A stretch of DNA of 64,000 bases. It comes from Porites lobata. Lineage: Eukaryota > Cnidaria > Anthozoa > Scleractinia > Poritidae. Of this stretch, positions 12,017 through 24,385 are shown one piece after another. The notes below the pieces were generated by a model. It made no database searches and had not been told where the DNA came from. It worked only from the letters and a program-made list of their open reading frames with translations. Position 1 is the first letter of the stretch. Every line of letters starts with the position of its first letter. The stretch lies in NCBI GenBank assembly GCA_942486035.1, contig CALNXK010000517.1, positions 7,501 through 71,500 on the forward strand, read 5' to 3'. A program made the translations under genes and the position numbers.

Positions 12017-13265
12017 CAATGGCAAACAGGATATATAGGGGTATACAGGGGTATACAGGGTATACAGTTTTACTAGGGTAAACACGTGTAAACAGGTTTT
12101 ATAGGGGTATACAGGGTATACAGCATTACTAGGGTAATCAAGGATAAACAGGATATATAAGGGTATACAGGGTATACAGTATTACTAGGGTAAACATGCG
12201 TAAACAGGTTAAAATGGGGTTATACAGGGTATACAGTATTACTAGGGTAATCTAGGGTAAACAGGATATATAGGGGTATACAGGGTATACAGTATTACTA
12301 GGGTAAACATGGGTAAACAGGTTATATAGAGGTATACAGGGTATACAGTATTACTAGGGTAATCAAGGCTAAACAGGATATATAGGGGTATACAAGGTAT
12401 ACAGTATTACTAGGGTAAACATGGGTAAACAGGTTATATAGGGGAATACAGGGTAATCAAGGGTAAACAGGATATATAGGGGTATACAGGGTATACAGTA
12501 TTACTAGGGTAAACATGGGTAAACAGGTTATATAGGGGTATACAGGGTATACAGTATTACTAGGGTAATCATGGGTAAGCAGGATATATAGGGGTATACA
12601 GGGTATACAGTATTACTAGGGTAAACATGGGTAAACAGGTTATATAGAGGTATATAGGGTATACAGTATTACTAGGGTAAACACGGGTAAACAGGTTATA
12701 TAGAGGTATACAGGGAATACAGTATTACTAGGGTAATCAAGGGGAAACAGGATATATAGGGGTATACAGGGTATACAGTATTACTAGGGTAAACATGGGT
12801 AAACAGGTTATATAGGGGTATACAGGGTAATCAAGGGTAAACAGGATATATAGGGGTATACAGGGTATACAGTATTACTAGGGTAAACATGGGTAAACAG
12901 GTTATATAGGGGTATACAGGGTATACAGTATTACTAGGGTAATCATGGGTAAGCAGGATATATAGGGGTATACAGGGTATACAGTATTACTAGGGTAAAC
13001 ATGGGTAAACAGGTTATATAGAGATATACAGGGTATACAGTATTACTAGGGTAATCTAGGGTAAACAGGATATATAGGGGTATACAGGGTATACAGTATT
13101 ACTAGGGTAAACATGGGTAAACAGGTTATATAGGGGTATACAGGGTATACAGTATTACTAGGGTAAACATGGGTACACAGGATATATAGGGGTATACAGG
13201 GTATACAGTATTACTAGGGTAAACATGGGTACACATAAGATATATAGTGGTATACAAGGTATAAG
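12017..13265 (-). repeat. 56-bp minisatellite array, reverse orientation
   Basis: About 22 units of the reverse complement of the 8548-10500 repeat (TATAGGGGTATACAGGG, CAGTATTACTAGGGTA). Many occur as roughly 112-bp dimers that alternate AAACATGGGTAAACAGG and AATCAAGGGTAAACAGG. A few units are shortened (near 12447 and 12825). The dominant variants differ from those of the left array, so the two arrays have homogenised separately. Confidence 0.97.
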
Positions 13266-13277
13266 AGATAACATATC

Positions 13278-13315
13278 AGGGAGTCTATATGGAGACTGCC
13301 ATGAATTACTTGCCA
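13278..13315 (-). repeat. Right terminal inverted repeat
   Basis: Reverse complement of 8496-8533 over 38 bp, ending TTGCCA. Confidence 0.9.
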
Positions 13316-14727
13316 ATTGTGTCGAATCAGGTGGTGTGCGCACTACGATTGCGATGCATTGTGGATTCAAAATTTTTAAGATGGCGGCGAAGGTCGAGAA
13401 ATTTCGTAGGTTATATGCTTTATTTTTCAATAGATACAGTTCTTTCCTTAGATCTTTTTTCTCGATTTCATAAGCTAAAGCTTGTTTAGATTTTTTCTGT
13501 GAAGAAAAACAAATCAATATTCTTCATTTCAATCTAAAACGTGGAGGCCGAAGATTCGTACTGTAAGAGCATAAAATTTGAACCCGGTTTTTAAGAAGCT
13601 ATAATTTCCATTATATTGCCCGTCGAAAGTAGAAGATAGTTATAAGTGTTTCTACAAACCTTGTTCTACGCTAATTCTTTATCGCTCCCCAACGCGCCTC
13701 ACGTTTTGTAATACTTTTTCCGAATTGAAACCGGCATGTTTTCATGGGAAAATGTAGCCTCGCGAAGACCAATGTGACATGTTACTGGAAGTGTTACTGT
13801 TGTAATCACAATTAAGCTGATCACAAAATAGCGGGATAGCGGCGACTGGTTCCTCCAAACAATAGCATTAGGTGAGCATAAAATGTTCGAAGTTGTTATA
13901 TAAATAGGCTGATGAGTACTCTGATGTAGGAATGTCTGTTTTTGTAGTAGGACTAAAAAAAGCATAATAAAATTGCAGTCATACATGTGATTCCCTTTAT
14001 GCAGGTATAAAGTCAGTAGGATAAGAATTACAGGTATGAAATTAAATGATAAGTTTGATCATACAGTTAAGCCCTGTGGATTTTGAAACCAGCCATCCTT
14101 TATGAAAAAATGGTTTTTGGGAGAATTGCAAGAATAGTGCAGTGTAGAAGAAGAGTTTCATAACATCCACCAAGCTTGCACTTTACTTTTTTTCAGAGAA
14201 ATATACAAATCACTCTTGAGAAAAGAAAATCATAATCTACTTCCAAGATTGGTGTGTGTTGTTGTGTGGATGTTATGACTTTGTCAGTTTCTTGCCTAGT
14301 CCCTGTTTTATTCAGTGGTGATTAGCCTCCATAGCAGGCATTTAAAAGGAAAGGGAGAGGGGTTTTGGGCACAAGAGAAATGCGAAGAGTGCACGAGAAA
14401 GGAGGGAGTGATTTCAACATTCACCTGGTTGATGTTTATAATGCAAAAAACAATTAGTCTCCTGTATGGCAGGCATTTCCCTCCCTCCTTCCCTCACATT
14501 TCTCTTGCACCAAGACCCACTTTCCCTTTTCTTTGAACAGGCTAAGTGATGTCATTCAATCTGTCTATCCGTTTACACTGTTTAATATTTATCAAGCAAT
14601 TTGCATATTTTGGTGGCTTTAGTTAAAATATAAATTGCTTGATCATTGAATGTACTTTTGATATTGGAAAACCAAGGCTGGAAAAATGGTGACAGGGAAA
14701 GGAAATAGGAAAAGTGGAACAATGGGC
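13316..14727. other. Region without a supportable gene
   Basis: AT-rich sequence with only short frames. It contains pyrimidine/purine-rich tracts (14330-14410 and 14465-14540), partly inverted relative to each other with AGGGAGAGGGG/CCCTCCCTCC-type motifs. This may be a degraded inverted repeat. Confidence 0.5.
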
Positions 14728-15202
14728 AGTAAAATCGTGAGACTAAGAACCTGAATTAACTAAGTAAGCCTAAACAGATTCTTTTATAAACTTTTAATAG
14801 TAATAAGCACAAGTTTAGGCTATTTAGGTTTTTAAATGGGTTCATATTTTCTGAAGAAAAAATGTAGCTAAGAGTATTTGTGTTTCACCTTATTCCTCAT
14901 ATAAAGTCTGCATACCAAATTAGAAGTTATGTGAGAATGGACATAAAAAGAGGAAAATGTATTTAAATTTAAACATTGGCATTTACGTTGCAGTTGGAGT
15001 GATAAGACAGCTTTGTCTCCAAAGAAGATTCTAAATGTTGATTTATCTCTGCTCAAGTGTACAGAATTGTTTCATAGATTTCAAAAATAAGAACCTGTTT
15101 CAAATTTTAGGCTAAACAGGTTTTTATATAGAGGGGGCTTATCTGGCATATTTTAGCCTAACAGGTTCTTAAAATTCAGGTTCTAAGTCAGGGGGTTTTA
15201 CT
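14728..15202. mobile_element. MITE with CAGTAAAA termini
   Basis: The left end starts CAGTAAAATCGTGAGACT. The right end, inverted, starts CAGTAAAACCCCCTGACT, and both continue into AGAACCTGAATT. Internal motifs AGGCTAAACAG and AGCCTAACAGG recur in both orientations. No coding capacity and no clear target duplication. Confidence 0.6.
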
Positions 15203-16405
15203 GTACGACTAGGATCCACCTCTGCAATAACTGGTAACCCAAAAGCCCTCTTTACGGACAACCACTTCATACAGACACCTGATCAAGGCTGTGCTCTAGC
15301 AGAACCCTGTGGCCCCTGGCACCTAACTTTTGCTTTTGGGTGCCGGACTAGAAAATCTCAGACTTTTCATACAAACCATATGCTGAGCAGCATAGATTTT
15401 ACAGGTTCTGAGAACTGGGCTCCTTTCAATGTCCCTTAGAGCACAGCCTTGCTCATCATTACAGACGGCTTGCTTTGTTCCCTGGAAAAAAGCCCTTAAA
15501 TTTTCTCTAAATTAAGATGGACAATTTTTACGGTCCCCTCAGTGTCTGTATAACAGAGTTGACTGCGAGTATGATGAGACCTATGACACCATATTTAAAT
15601 TTTAAAATTGGGATGAGGAGAAATGAAAGGGGTCTCAAGCTATGTTGCCCCAGCCCTGATTACAGGAGATTTGTAAACATGTATGAATTTCACATTTTGA
15701 AGAGTTTTTATAATCCAAAAAAATATGTGCTAACATGTGTTTGTACATACTGACACAATCATTAAACAAATAGTGGCTGAAGCTTTTAAAATCTATTGAC
15801 TGCATCAGGCTTTATAATCACAAATATGCCATTTTCAGTTTCAATCCAGTTATGAGACATCCTATGACTCATACCAATAGGAAATATATGGGCAAATAAA
15901 GATACTCAATATTATATTATCTATAAAGAGGACACAAGTTCATTGTACACAAATACTCTCTACTTTATTTACTTGTCTTCATGTGATGATAAATACAGAT
16001 GTTAAGCAAAACGATTAATGCAGACTTGGTGCCAACAGAGAAACAAGTCCTTGAAAAGATGACCCCCTCAACTTCGATTCTCTTATTACAGCTAGCAAGT
16101 AAACATCTTGCAATGCTGAATGACAAAACAAAATAAGCTCACTGTGTTTAAATACCGTGACCGGGTATTCTGAAGAAGCTCCTAGTATCACAGGTAACCC
16201 AGGCTCTGTGATAGTACCACAGTACAGTTCCAGTAAAATTACAGTGTTTGTATGGGGTAAAAATATCATCCTCAAATTTCTAGGAAATACTAAATAAAGA
16301 TCAATAAAACTTACTCTGCAGTTAATTGTTGTTGTCCTTATTGCTCCAACGAAGTTTCGTGATAATTTGCAGTAATTTGTTTAAATTCACTCTATCTACA
16401 ATAAT
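15203..16405. other. Region without a supportable gene
   Basis: I see no gene. An 86-codon minus-strand frame (16015-16275) has reasonable composition but no recognisable motif and no splice context that I can defend. Confidence 0.5.
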
Positions 16406-17052
16406 AATATACAAGGTAGAAAACACGAGGTGCCATTTTCGCCGACATGCTCTCATTCAACACAACTTTTTCCTGGAAATTCGAACTCCAACGGAAAATA
16501 AACATGCCAGGATCGTAGAAATAGGATAGCAGCAGATATAGAAACCAATGAAGCTTTCCTAGATAGAGAAACGAATCCCACAGACTTTGACAAACTCGAA
16601 GAATATAATCCAAACAGACCGAGAATATGCTCGCCGAAGCAGCCGGGCCAGATCAACGCGCGGCCAAGAAATTAAGTATTTTTTCAGCAGGGTAGGGTGG
16701 CTTTGGGCAAATGATGTATCGGTGCCCAGAAAGGTCACCTCAGGACTCCCGGGATGACTTTTTTTTGTACAGTGCCCAGGCCTCATTTTCTTGGCCGCGC
16801 CTTGATCTGGCCCGGTTGCTTCGGCGAGCATATTCTCGGTCTGTTTGGATTATATCCTTCGAGTTTGTCAAAGTCTGTGGGATTCGTTTCTCTATCTGGG
16901 AAAGCTTCATTGGTTTCTATATCTGCTGCTATCCTATTTCTACGATCCTGGCATTTTTATTTTTCGTTGGAGTTCGAATTTCCGGGAAAAAGTTGTGTTG
17001 AATGAGAGCATGTCGGCGAAAATGGCACCTCGTGTTTCCTACCTTGTATATT
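16406..17052. repeat. Foldback repeat with 265-bp arms
   Basis: 16406-16670 and 16789-17052 are reverse complements with few differences. They start AATATACAAGGTAG and end CTACCTTGTATATT, around a 118-bp spacer. The arms carry open frames in several phases but these mirror each other. Structure fits a long-TIR MITE or an inverted duplication; no target duplication was defined. Confidence 0.85.
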
Positions 17053-17259
17053 AATATATAGATTTAGCCAGGGCTAAAAGCGAGGCTCCCATTAATAAAT
17101 TTATAATTTAAATCAAACAATAAACTTGTATTCCACAATTCAGTTCACTTTAGAGCACATTCGTGTGACTTTTCAGGGAAAGGCTAAGTGATTTTACAAA
17201 AAATAATTTGCAAACAGCCCAAGAGTGAACCAAATCTCACATCGAGTTGATACACTGGA

Positions 17260-17565
17260 TGAAAAAACAGATTTGAAATGAGATAAATGTGGGACAAATG
17301 TGGTCTAAATATAAAATTTGTCATATTTGTTCACATTTGTGCAAAGCACAAATTAGACATTTGTCTTTAAGACAAATAGGATAATGATGCATTTGCTATC
17401 TAAGACAAATGTGAACAAATGCTGTGTAAATGTAGGACAAATTTAACATTTGCTTTGTGACAAATAGAGATAAATGAGCCAAATTGCAAACAAATGTGTT
17501 CAAATGTGTTCAAACTTTGTCAAATAACATATTTGTATGGACAAATATAGAGCAAATTTTATATA
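17260..17565. repeat. Segment densely packed with ACAAATGT/ACATTTGT motifs
   Basis: Within about 300 bp the word CAAAT or its complement ATTTG recurs some twenty times on both strands, often as ACAAATGT or GACAAAT, at irregular spacing. There is no fixed period and no frame. It may be an AT-rich MITE body with internal palindromes. Confidence 0.7.
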
Positions 17566-20500
17566 GTAAAGTGAGCGTGCCAGGCCAGTACATACGTACT
17601 ACCCTTCTCTCTTTTCTTCCCTGGCATCTACCCCTTTATTGCTTCTTGCAATTTGGACTTAACACTAGCTTTCAACCTTTCTTTAAAGTAGACTAATGCC
17701 GCAGAAGTTCATTCAACTCAACTAGGACTGGTTGAAAGACCATCAGTTCGATCCCTTTCCCCCTCATTTATCACATCCCTTGCCTGAAACCCTGATATAA
17801 CGAAGACACTGCTAAAACAGTAACAATCTTCATTGCACTTTGTTCCTTGAAACTTCTTAAATATCAGAGTTCCAATGTAAAGGGTGCAAGGTGATTACAG
17901 TATTTAAAGAAAAATGACTCAAGAATTTTAGCTGACAATTCTCATTTATTTCACAAAGCTTGTCCTGATCTTACAATTATAACTGTAAAGCAAAACTAAA
18001 ACATTAAGTTTAACAAGTGTCAGTTCATTTCAGGATGACCAAGTCAAAAGACTTTATTAGGTAGATAAATAAACAGAAAGTGACCAAGTTGGGATTGCAA
18101 AAATCACTTTTTTTCCAAAGTGACCGAAATGGGGTCTATAATATGGCCACAGAGTAGACTATCGGTATACAGTAATGGGATAGGGATACTGAGAGGCCAG
18201 CAGCACATACCCAGTAAAAATTAACCATTAAATAAAACTTTCCCTTCAGGTACCATTGGTACAACATCCAACAAAGTGTATCTTTAGTTAATTACCACAG
18301 GAAAGATAACAATCTTCATTGCACTTAGTTCCACTGTTATTAGAGTATGTAATTTTAAATAATAGCTATTAAAAACACCTCTGTTAAGTGGACACCTTGA
18401 GATGGTCCCTGTTTCTCTTTATAACTCACTCTATTTGGATCTCTATAAGACGGATATACCGAATCAGTAGTGCTGGTCCAAAGGTGTCCATCTTAAAGAG
18501 AGTTGACTGTCCAGACAAAATATTCTTATTTCTTATATTAAAAATATATCTAAATGCACTTTAGGAAATACCAATAACAAAAAGCAAATGCCTCACAATT
18601 GCCAAGGTTTGTTTGGTGGGCTATTGATACTTGCCAAAGGTAACAAAACTAATGAAATAGCTGACTTCTAGAGTGACTGCTAGAGGGTTTAATGTACATT
18701 TGTCATTAATCAATAATGCTACAAAGACTTGACTAAAATTTGGTAAACAGCAAAAATTTCACATATCATAATATGTTTTTGTACACGCATCTTATTGACA
18801 GCTTGAGAATTTGCAAAGTAATCAAAGACTATACCATTTGCACTCTTCAATGTTTGCCACAGTTTACCAAATAATCCAAGTTACATTTATATAAGCTCTT
18901 AGAAAATCCATAACATGTACTGTTATTAAAATCTATAAACAAATAATGGACTTTGGACATTTAAGCCAACAGTTAAACCTTGATTATCTGGACCTCAATT
19001 AACCAACTTTTTGATTATCACAACTTTTCCTCTGGTCAAAGATTTCTTAAATGAATATTGCAAATAAACGACAAGGTAAACCTAAGCCTGACTTTCTTTT
19101 GGCTTCACATCTTCGAAAGAGTCATTGAAAAGTTTTCTTTTGTCTTTGAAAAGCAAAGTTGGTACTTTTATGTGATGTCAGCCTGCAAGGAAAGTCATGT
19201 CCGATAGCCCGGGGCTAGTGGATTTTGCTATCGGGCTAGTGATTTTTGTTCTTAACTTGCCTGATGGGCAAGTGCTGTTTTTTGGAGAAATTCAAATTAC
19301 CGAAGGATTGTAATCAATCCTGCTAATCAAAAAGGGTTTGGGGGCTAGTTGAAATGACTTGTGGGCTAGTATGGGGTAGCTACAGCTTGCAGAATGGCAG
19401 GCTGTAAAACTGACTTTCTTTGCACCCTGGATATATATGATAAATTAAGCTACCGGTACCCTGTTAAGACAAAAATTGCCACAGTTGATTATCTTCTGTG
19501 GAAGGTAGCCTCATACTACTAATAACATATACTTTTCTATTATTTCCACTCTCTTTCTCATTAAATTCATATGAATTCATATAAACAAGGTCAGGCCAGG
19601 TTGTGTAATGCTGGTTTATGCAAACTTTGAGTTGAGATAGGAAAGCTTATAAACAAATTCACTTTAAAAGTTCTTTTTGTCTGCAATTTGATGATTGGAT
19701 GCTCTAAAAAAGAAGAGCACATTAAGTGTGAAAATGTTTTTGAACGAATGAAAAAGGAAACCAAATTATTTAAAAATTTATCCCCGTGTGGGTTCTAATA
19801 AGCCTTAGAACAACTGGGCCTAGGCCTTGACTAAGAAGTGGCCTGAATGTGGCTCATGATGGACCATCAGGTGCTGGCCTCTCGGATATCCCAACCTCAA
19901 ACCTGGGCTTTGAGGCTGTGCTCTCCAGGTCACCCGTGGCAACTGACTTTTAATCCTGAGTGTCTTAGGCCCAGTTCAAACATCAAAATTCACATGCGCA
20001 GAACTTTATTCCTAATTTAGTCTACTTAAATAGTTAAATGCGGCATTTGATTTAAACGTCAAATTTAACTCCCTAAACTCTGTGGAATTTAACTCTGTTA
20101 AAAGTCAATATTCCCAGTAATATAATAATAATTTACCAAAAATTCATGCATTAAGTTGGCACATGTGAAATGCGACATTTGAATCAAAAGTTGAACCTTA
20201 GTCAACTCTTCAACTGTTTCAGTCGCAGATACGGCAAACATCGCATTTAATTTAAACAGTCTTAATTAATTGATTCAAACGTTGCACTTCACATGCATTT
20301 AACTCTTGCGTTAAGTTTGGGTCAAGTGAAATTCGACATTTGAACCCAGCCTAAAAGAACGTTTTTCATAGGAACCATATCTTGAGCAGTGTGGATTTCA
20401 CAGTTTCATAGCAATGGACTCAGTCCCTTCAAATTTTCTTTGAGCCCAGCCATTTGGCTAGAAAAACATTTTAACACTCATGAGGTAAAAAAATAAAACA

Positions 20501-21527
20501 TAAATTTGTGAACATACTCCTCTTCCACTTTAGAGCCACTTGTCATGTTTTTTGTCAACCATCTTTCTGCATGTTGGAAACAAAACATAGTCGTAAATTT
20601 ACCAAATAAAGTGCTATGTTAGATAAGCTTAAACTTAAGCTTTGAGATATAACCCCGATAAGGACTTCTGCTTTGAGATAACCATAATCATCCATAATAT
20701 ACATGTATTTGGTTGCTTCCAACAGCAACTTTCTCCAGGCCATCGATCTCGTTTTGTTTAAAGAAGAAATAAATATGCCCCACTTCAAAGACTAACATTG
20801 TCCCTCAAAAATTGGGCGCTTTAAGCTAAGTTGTAGGTTCCTGTGATGTTTGATACAACGCAGGCAAGTCGGCGCCTTTGAAGACACGCTATCAGTTCAG
20901 CTCCAAAGAATAAGCACAAACTCTCACGATCAAAAGCATTTCTTATATCATCAAAGCAACAAGAAAGTAAACCTACCCTTAAATCCATTGGAACTTCTCC
21001 TTTAGATTCTCTGCGTGACAGTTTTGAGCCGCGTTTGCTGTTATTTAGTCGCTCCCGTTTTGCGAGTTACGTTATCTTGCTGAACTGCTGCGTTTGCTTC
21101 TTTCAGTTTGTTCTGGCTCTCTAAAATAGAATCTAGTCTCCTGTTCATGTTTTCCATCAGGAAAAGCTGTCTTTCTTCAGCAGGACTGCTTGTAGCCACG
21201 ATTGAACCATAAAATACGAGTCTAAAGACAACGAAAACCAAGGGCCAAGCTGACAAAGAACTTTTCGAAATGAACTGAAGACGCTGTCAAAATGGTGATC
21301 AAACATACCGCGCGTGTAGCTGTGGACATTTGATTGGCGTTCTATCGCTGACGTAACCTTAACGTCACAACGCGAGTACTTGTGTAAATCATTTCCTAAG
21401 TGATGATAGTTAATTGTTGAATGTTGTGACACGCCGCATTTAATCGAGTCATCACCAGGCTTATATTTCAGTCGTAATCTCTAGTCGATCTGTTCGAACC
21501 GCTTTTGGTTCATATTCCGACAATCTC
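17566..21527. other. 4-kb region without a supportable gene
   Basis: Apart from a degraded short MITE at 18370-18509, I see no gene. 19200-19400 has a repeated GGGCTAGT motif. 19840-20480 has several TTTAACT/CATTTGA motifs in both orientations. Minus-strand frames at 20555-20788 and 21041-21256 show no recognisable domain. Confidence 0.5.
18370..18509. mobile_element. Degraded pogo/Tigger-like MITE
   Basis: It contains CTCTGTTAAGTGGACACC on the left and GGTGTCCATCTTAAAGAGAG on the right, ending in GTTGACTG. This is the same pattern as the better-preserved element at 35314-35474. The left terminus is eroded. Confidence 0.5.
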
Positions 21528-22566
21528 ATGGGTCAAGCAGCTAGTTCTTCTCTCCCTTTGCGTCGTACAAGCAGAAAAATTAAACCCAAAGTCGACCCCG
21601 ACTTCGAGTACGACTACGTCCAACAGCGTATTGACCAACTGGACCGCGAGCTCGCTGCCTCTGGACTATCACCGCGTGTTTCTCAGGTTCCTTCGTCGCC
21701 CGGTCGCTCTTCCATTCTTTTACGGCAGATGACCGAGTCTCCTGCGACCTCTCAGCCTGCAGACCTTACAGCTCAAACAATTTCCTCCGAGCTTCACCTC
21801 GCCCAGCTCCAGCGAGATAAGTTAGCCCTGGAACTCGAGGTTCTTAAGCTTCGTACCGCCGCCGCGGAGACCAAGTTTACTGATGGAGCGGACCCTTCCA
21901 AATCTGGTAAGGAAAGAAAAAAACGTACAATCGACTAGCCTGCGAACCGCAGACGCATTTCCGGTCGTCGCTTTCGGAGGGAGAGAAGCGACACTCGACT
22001 GGCCCCACGAGTTTTGTCCTGGTGCGCCAACATCAGACTTCGAGAACTTGGAGCTGGCCGACTTTGTCGCAGGTTTTCTAAAAATGATCAAGCCCTACGA
22101 GGCCACGCGCAAAGAGGTCATGCTCCAGCTCCTCGAATTGCCTATGCTCAAAGCTTCCAGCTACACTTGGAAGAGCGTAAGAGGTTTTTACGCTCACATC
22201 GCGAAACAGGTCGAGTTGTGTCGCCTGGAATTCAACGATGCCACTCAGATTCGTGATGCAGCCACGATTTTCTTTAAGCATTCAGATTTACGGACTTCAA
22301 CCCCTCAGCCACGCTCAACTATTTCGGCTGGGGGCGGATCCCCTTCTGGTGATACCAACACTCGATCTTCGAAGTCTGACGCTACACAGGGCAAGGCTTG
22401 TCGTCAATGGAACTACACTGGTTCTTGCTCGTGTGATACCGCGAGTTCGTCGTATTCAGGGCATCATAAATGTCGAGTTTGTGCCAAAGACCATCCTATG
22501 CTCCGTTGTGCTAAGCGACGTACTCCCATCCCCAAAGTTAACTTCACTTCGTCGGAGTCATCTTGA
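21528..22566 (+). pseudogene. DIRS-like retroelement gag, interrupted
   Basis: The first frame (21528-21938, 136 codons) has a basic N-terminus and a Glu/Leu-rich coiled-coil-like stretch at about residues 85-115. The second frame (protein-like from about 22001 to 22566) ends in a Cys/His-rich tail. There, Cys and His spaced like a zinc-binding cluster precede a C-A-K-D-H-P segment. Such gag proteins occur in DIRS/Ngaro-type tyrosine-recombinase retrotransposons, and the RT start downstream (22714) agrees. The frames are separated by a 64-bp insertion bounded by TCGACT repeats, which brings a stop and a frame change. Without it the reading frame would be continuous. The clade is inferred from gag plus RT layout; no recombinase is present. 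Confidence 0.65.
21937..22000. mobile_element. 64-bp insertion in gag (MITE remnant)
   Basis: The hexamer TCGACT occurs at 21931-21936 and 21995-22000. Between them lies a sequence starting AGCCTGCGAACCGCAG, related to the fragments at 4724 and about 60531. Its end GGGAGAGAAGCGAC is partly the inverted complement of its own middle. Removing one TCGACT plus the insert restores the frame of the host gag. The hexamer reads as a target duplication. Confidence 0.7.
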
Positions 22567-22713
22567 CTCGCGAGCTCCAACACAACTACGGACTGCTTCT
22601 CCCCTTCTTCGACCTCGGCTATTTCTACGGACTTATCCCTTACGGATATCCCTGGCACGAAACTCAATCTATCTGTTGATGACTTTGCTACAACAGCAGT
22701 GATTTAACACCTT

Positions 22714-23079
22714 TTGGTCTCAAAATCGGAGTATCCCAACGCTTTTGAAGCGCGTCTACCGGTGATAACTCAGCTGAACATATCCGCCTGGGAATTTTAT
22801 TTACAAAGCTACCACGATGCTCATGTCGTTGATTTCCTGCGCTTTGGCTGGCCCGTGAGTTATACGGCCGAGAATCTTCCCACTTCTTCGTCCTCTAATC
22901 ATCCCTCCGCCGCTGATTTCGCCGACCATGTGGAACACTATATTAACAACGAACTTGGCTATCACGCTATTGCTGGCCCTTTCAGCACAAATCCTTTACA
23001 TCAGCCTTTGATTTGCTCTCCATTACAAACAGTTCCTAAGAGGGGCTCAAATCAACGGCGTAAGTGCATGCATTTGTAA
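22714..23079 (+). pseudogene. DIRS-like reverse transcriptase, N-terminal fragment
   Basis: An open frame of about 120 codons follows an in-frame stop at 22705. It contains the elements that open DIRS-type RT domains: a W-x-F-Y-L-x-S-Y-x-D segment, a FLRFGWP segment, a conserved N-H-x-S-A region, an E-L segment followed by GPF, and an SPLQTVPKRGS-type motif with N-Q-R-R. The catalytic palm motifs are absent because the element stops near 23080. RNase H, methyltransferase and tyrosine recombinase parts of a full DIRS element are also missing. This is therefore a 5'-half fragment that cannot act on its own. Confidence 0.7.
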
Positions 23080-23462
23080 ACTAAAGATGATTTGCGAGGC
23101 AATGATTACCATTCGGTACTGGAGCTTTCTTGGATTGTTTTTAAGAAATTTTGTTTCTTTTAAGGTTTAAAGAGACAATGTCATCTCTTTTTGCAATTAT
23201 CCAAGAGGAAACTTTTAATCAGTGGCAAATGAAAATCCAGGACAAAATTTTAAATGGCATTTTTTACAAATAGTTAAAAAGAGAGTTCTTGGTAGTAATA
23301 ACAAACCGTTTAGTTAATGGAATCCCCGAATGAGAAAGCAACGTTTTCAACTTACAAGTATTGTAAATATTGTATAAATGACTAAAATGTTTTCTATTAA
23401 ATAAAGTTTTGTTGGCTGATAATTACAATGTCTTCCTTCATTGAACTGCGCGAGACAAAAAG

Positions 23463-23552
23463 TAGTCCACAAAGACGTTCTTAGGGCTTCCTCACGTGTC
23501 CCTTCCCTAAGGAGAGCGTTGCGAAGCCCTAAGAACGACTGCGATGGAGGCT
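23463..23552. repeat. Hairpin MITE
   Basis: A perfect 15-bp inverted pair CGTTCTTAGGGCTTC (23476-23490) and its complement (23523-23537), with weaker similarity extending outwards to TAGTCCAC and GGAGGCTT ends. Confidence 0.6.
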
Positions 23553-24385
23553 TGTCGAAAAGGAGACTTCTGTAATCCGCGTAGATAGATCTAAGTATAG
23601 ACCCCATGTGAGAGGGGAATCCTATAAGACCAAACCATCAAACGACCCAAAAGCGTAAACATTCAGTAAAACATAAAACACGTTCGTGTTCAAGAATATG
23701 CAAACTGAATTTCAGGAACCAGATATAAGCATTGATACTCGCGATCGTATATTCTTGGACACGAAGAGTGTTCGTAGTTGTTCTACTTTGAATACTGCAG
23801 AATACCAAGTTCCGCAAAGTCATGGCCTTTAGTGCGCGTTAGTATTCGGGCGTGTTCGCGTCGGGTATACCGTTCGTCACTGTCGTGTTCGCGTCGTATG
23901 CGGACTCGAAAATTTGTGGTCATACTAAGATGTTCCAATGACAAATGATCATCATTGTTCGAAACTGGTCAAAATTGATCGTTTTAGAAAAGGAGTCGGG
24001 AGTATGCCGTCTAGAATGCTTCTTAGTATTCCAGGGTATTCTATTTGAATTCGGAAAAACAGTCCGGATTCTAAGTAGAATATTCTAGCTGTACGTCGCG
24101 TCATGCGTCCTTGAATACTTCAGGATATTATCGTATACTCCACGTGTACCTATCTGTATTCGGGCAAAGTCGGTCGCGAATATGTGCCTTTTTGCCCAGT
24201 GGTGGAAGGTATGCCTACAAAAATACCGGCTCGGGATGGGATAGAACGGGATAGGACAAACACGTGCGGCCAGCTAAACGTCTCTAAACGTTCGAGAGAG
24301 TGGAGTTCTCGATCGACACAATCCAGTATAAACATGTCAAAAATCCAAGATTGCTAACGTAATTCGTCACCCATGACATTAATAG

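Larger units (their letters stand above)
8496..13315. mobile_element. Large inverted (foldback) element with minisatellite arms
   Basis: The ends are 38-bp inverted repeats (8496-8533 and 13278-13315, starting TGGCAAGTAATTCATGG). Just inside lie two arrays of the same 56-bp unit in opposite orientation (about 8548-10500 and 12017-13265), so the whole forms a potential hairpin with kilobase arms. The 1.5-kb centre has no recognisable gene. I could not find a clean target duplication (flanks GAGCG and ATTGT), so mobility is inferred from symmetry. It could instead be an inverted duplication of a satellite block. Confidence 0.7.

Noticed and set aside
8548..13265. CRISPR-like array
   Set aside because: Units are contiguous 56-bp tandem repeats with no unique spacers, and the context is eukaryotic.
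16392..17054. Multiple 66-96-codon frames
   Set aside because: They are reciprocal frames of the two inverted arms.
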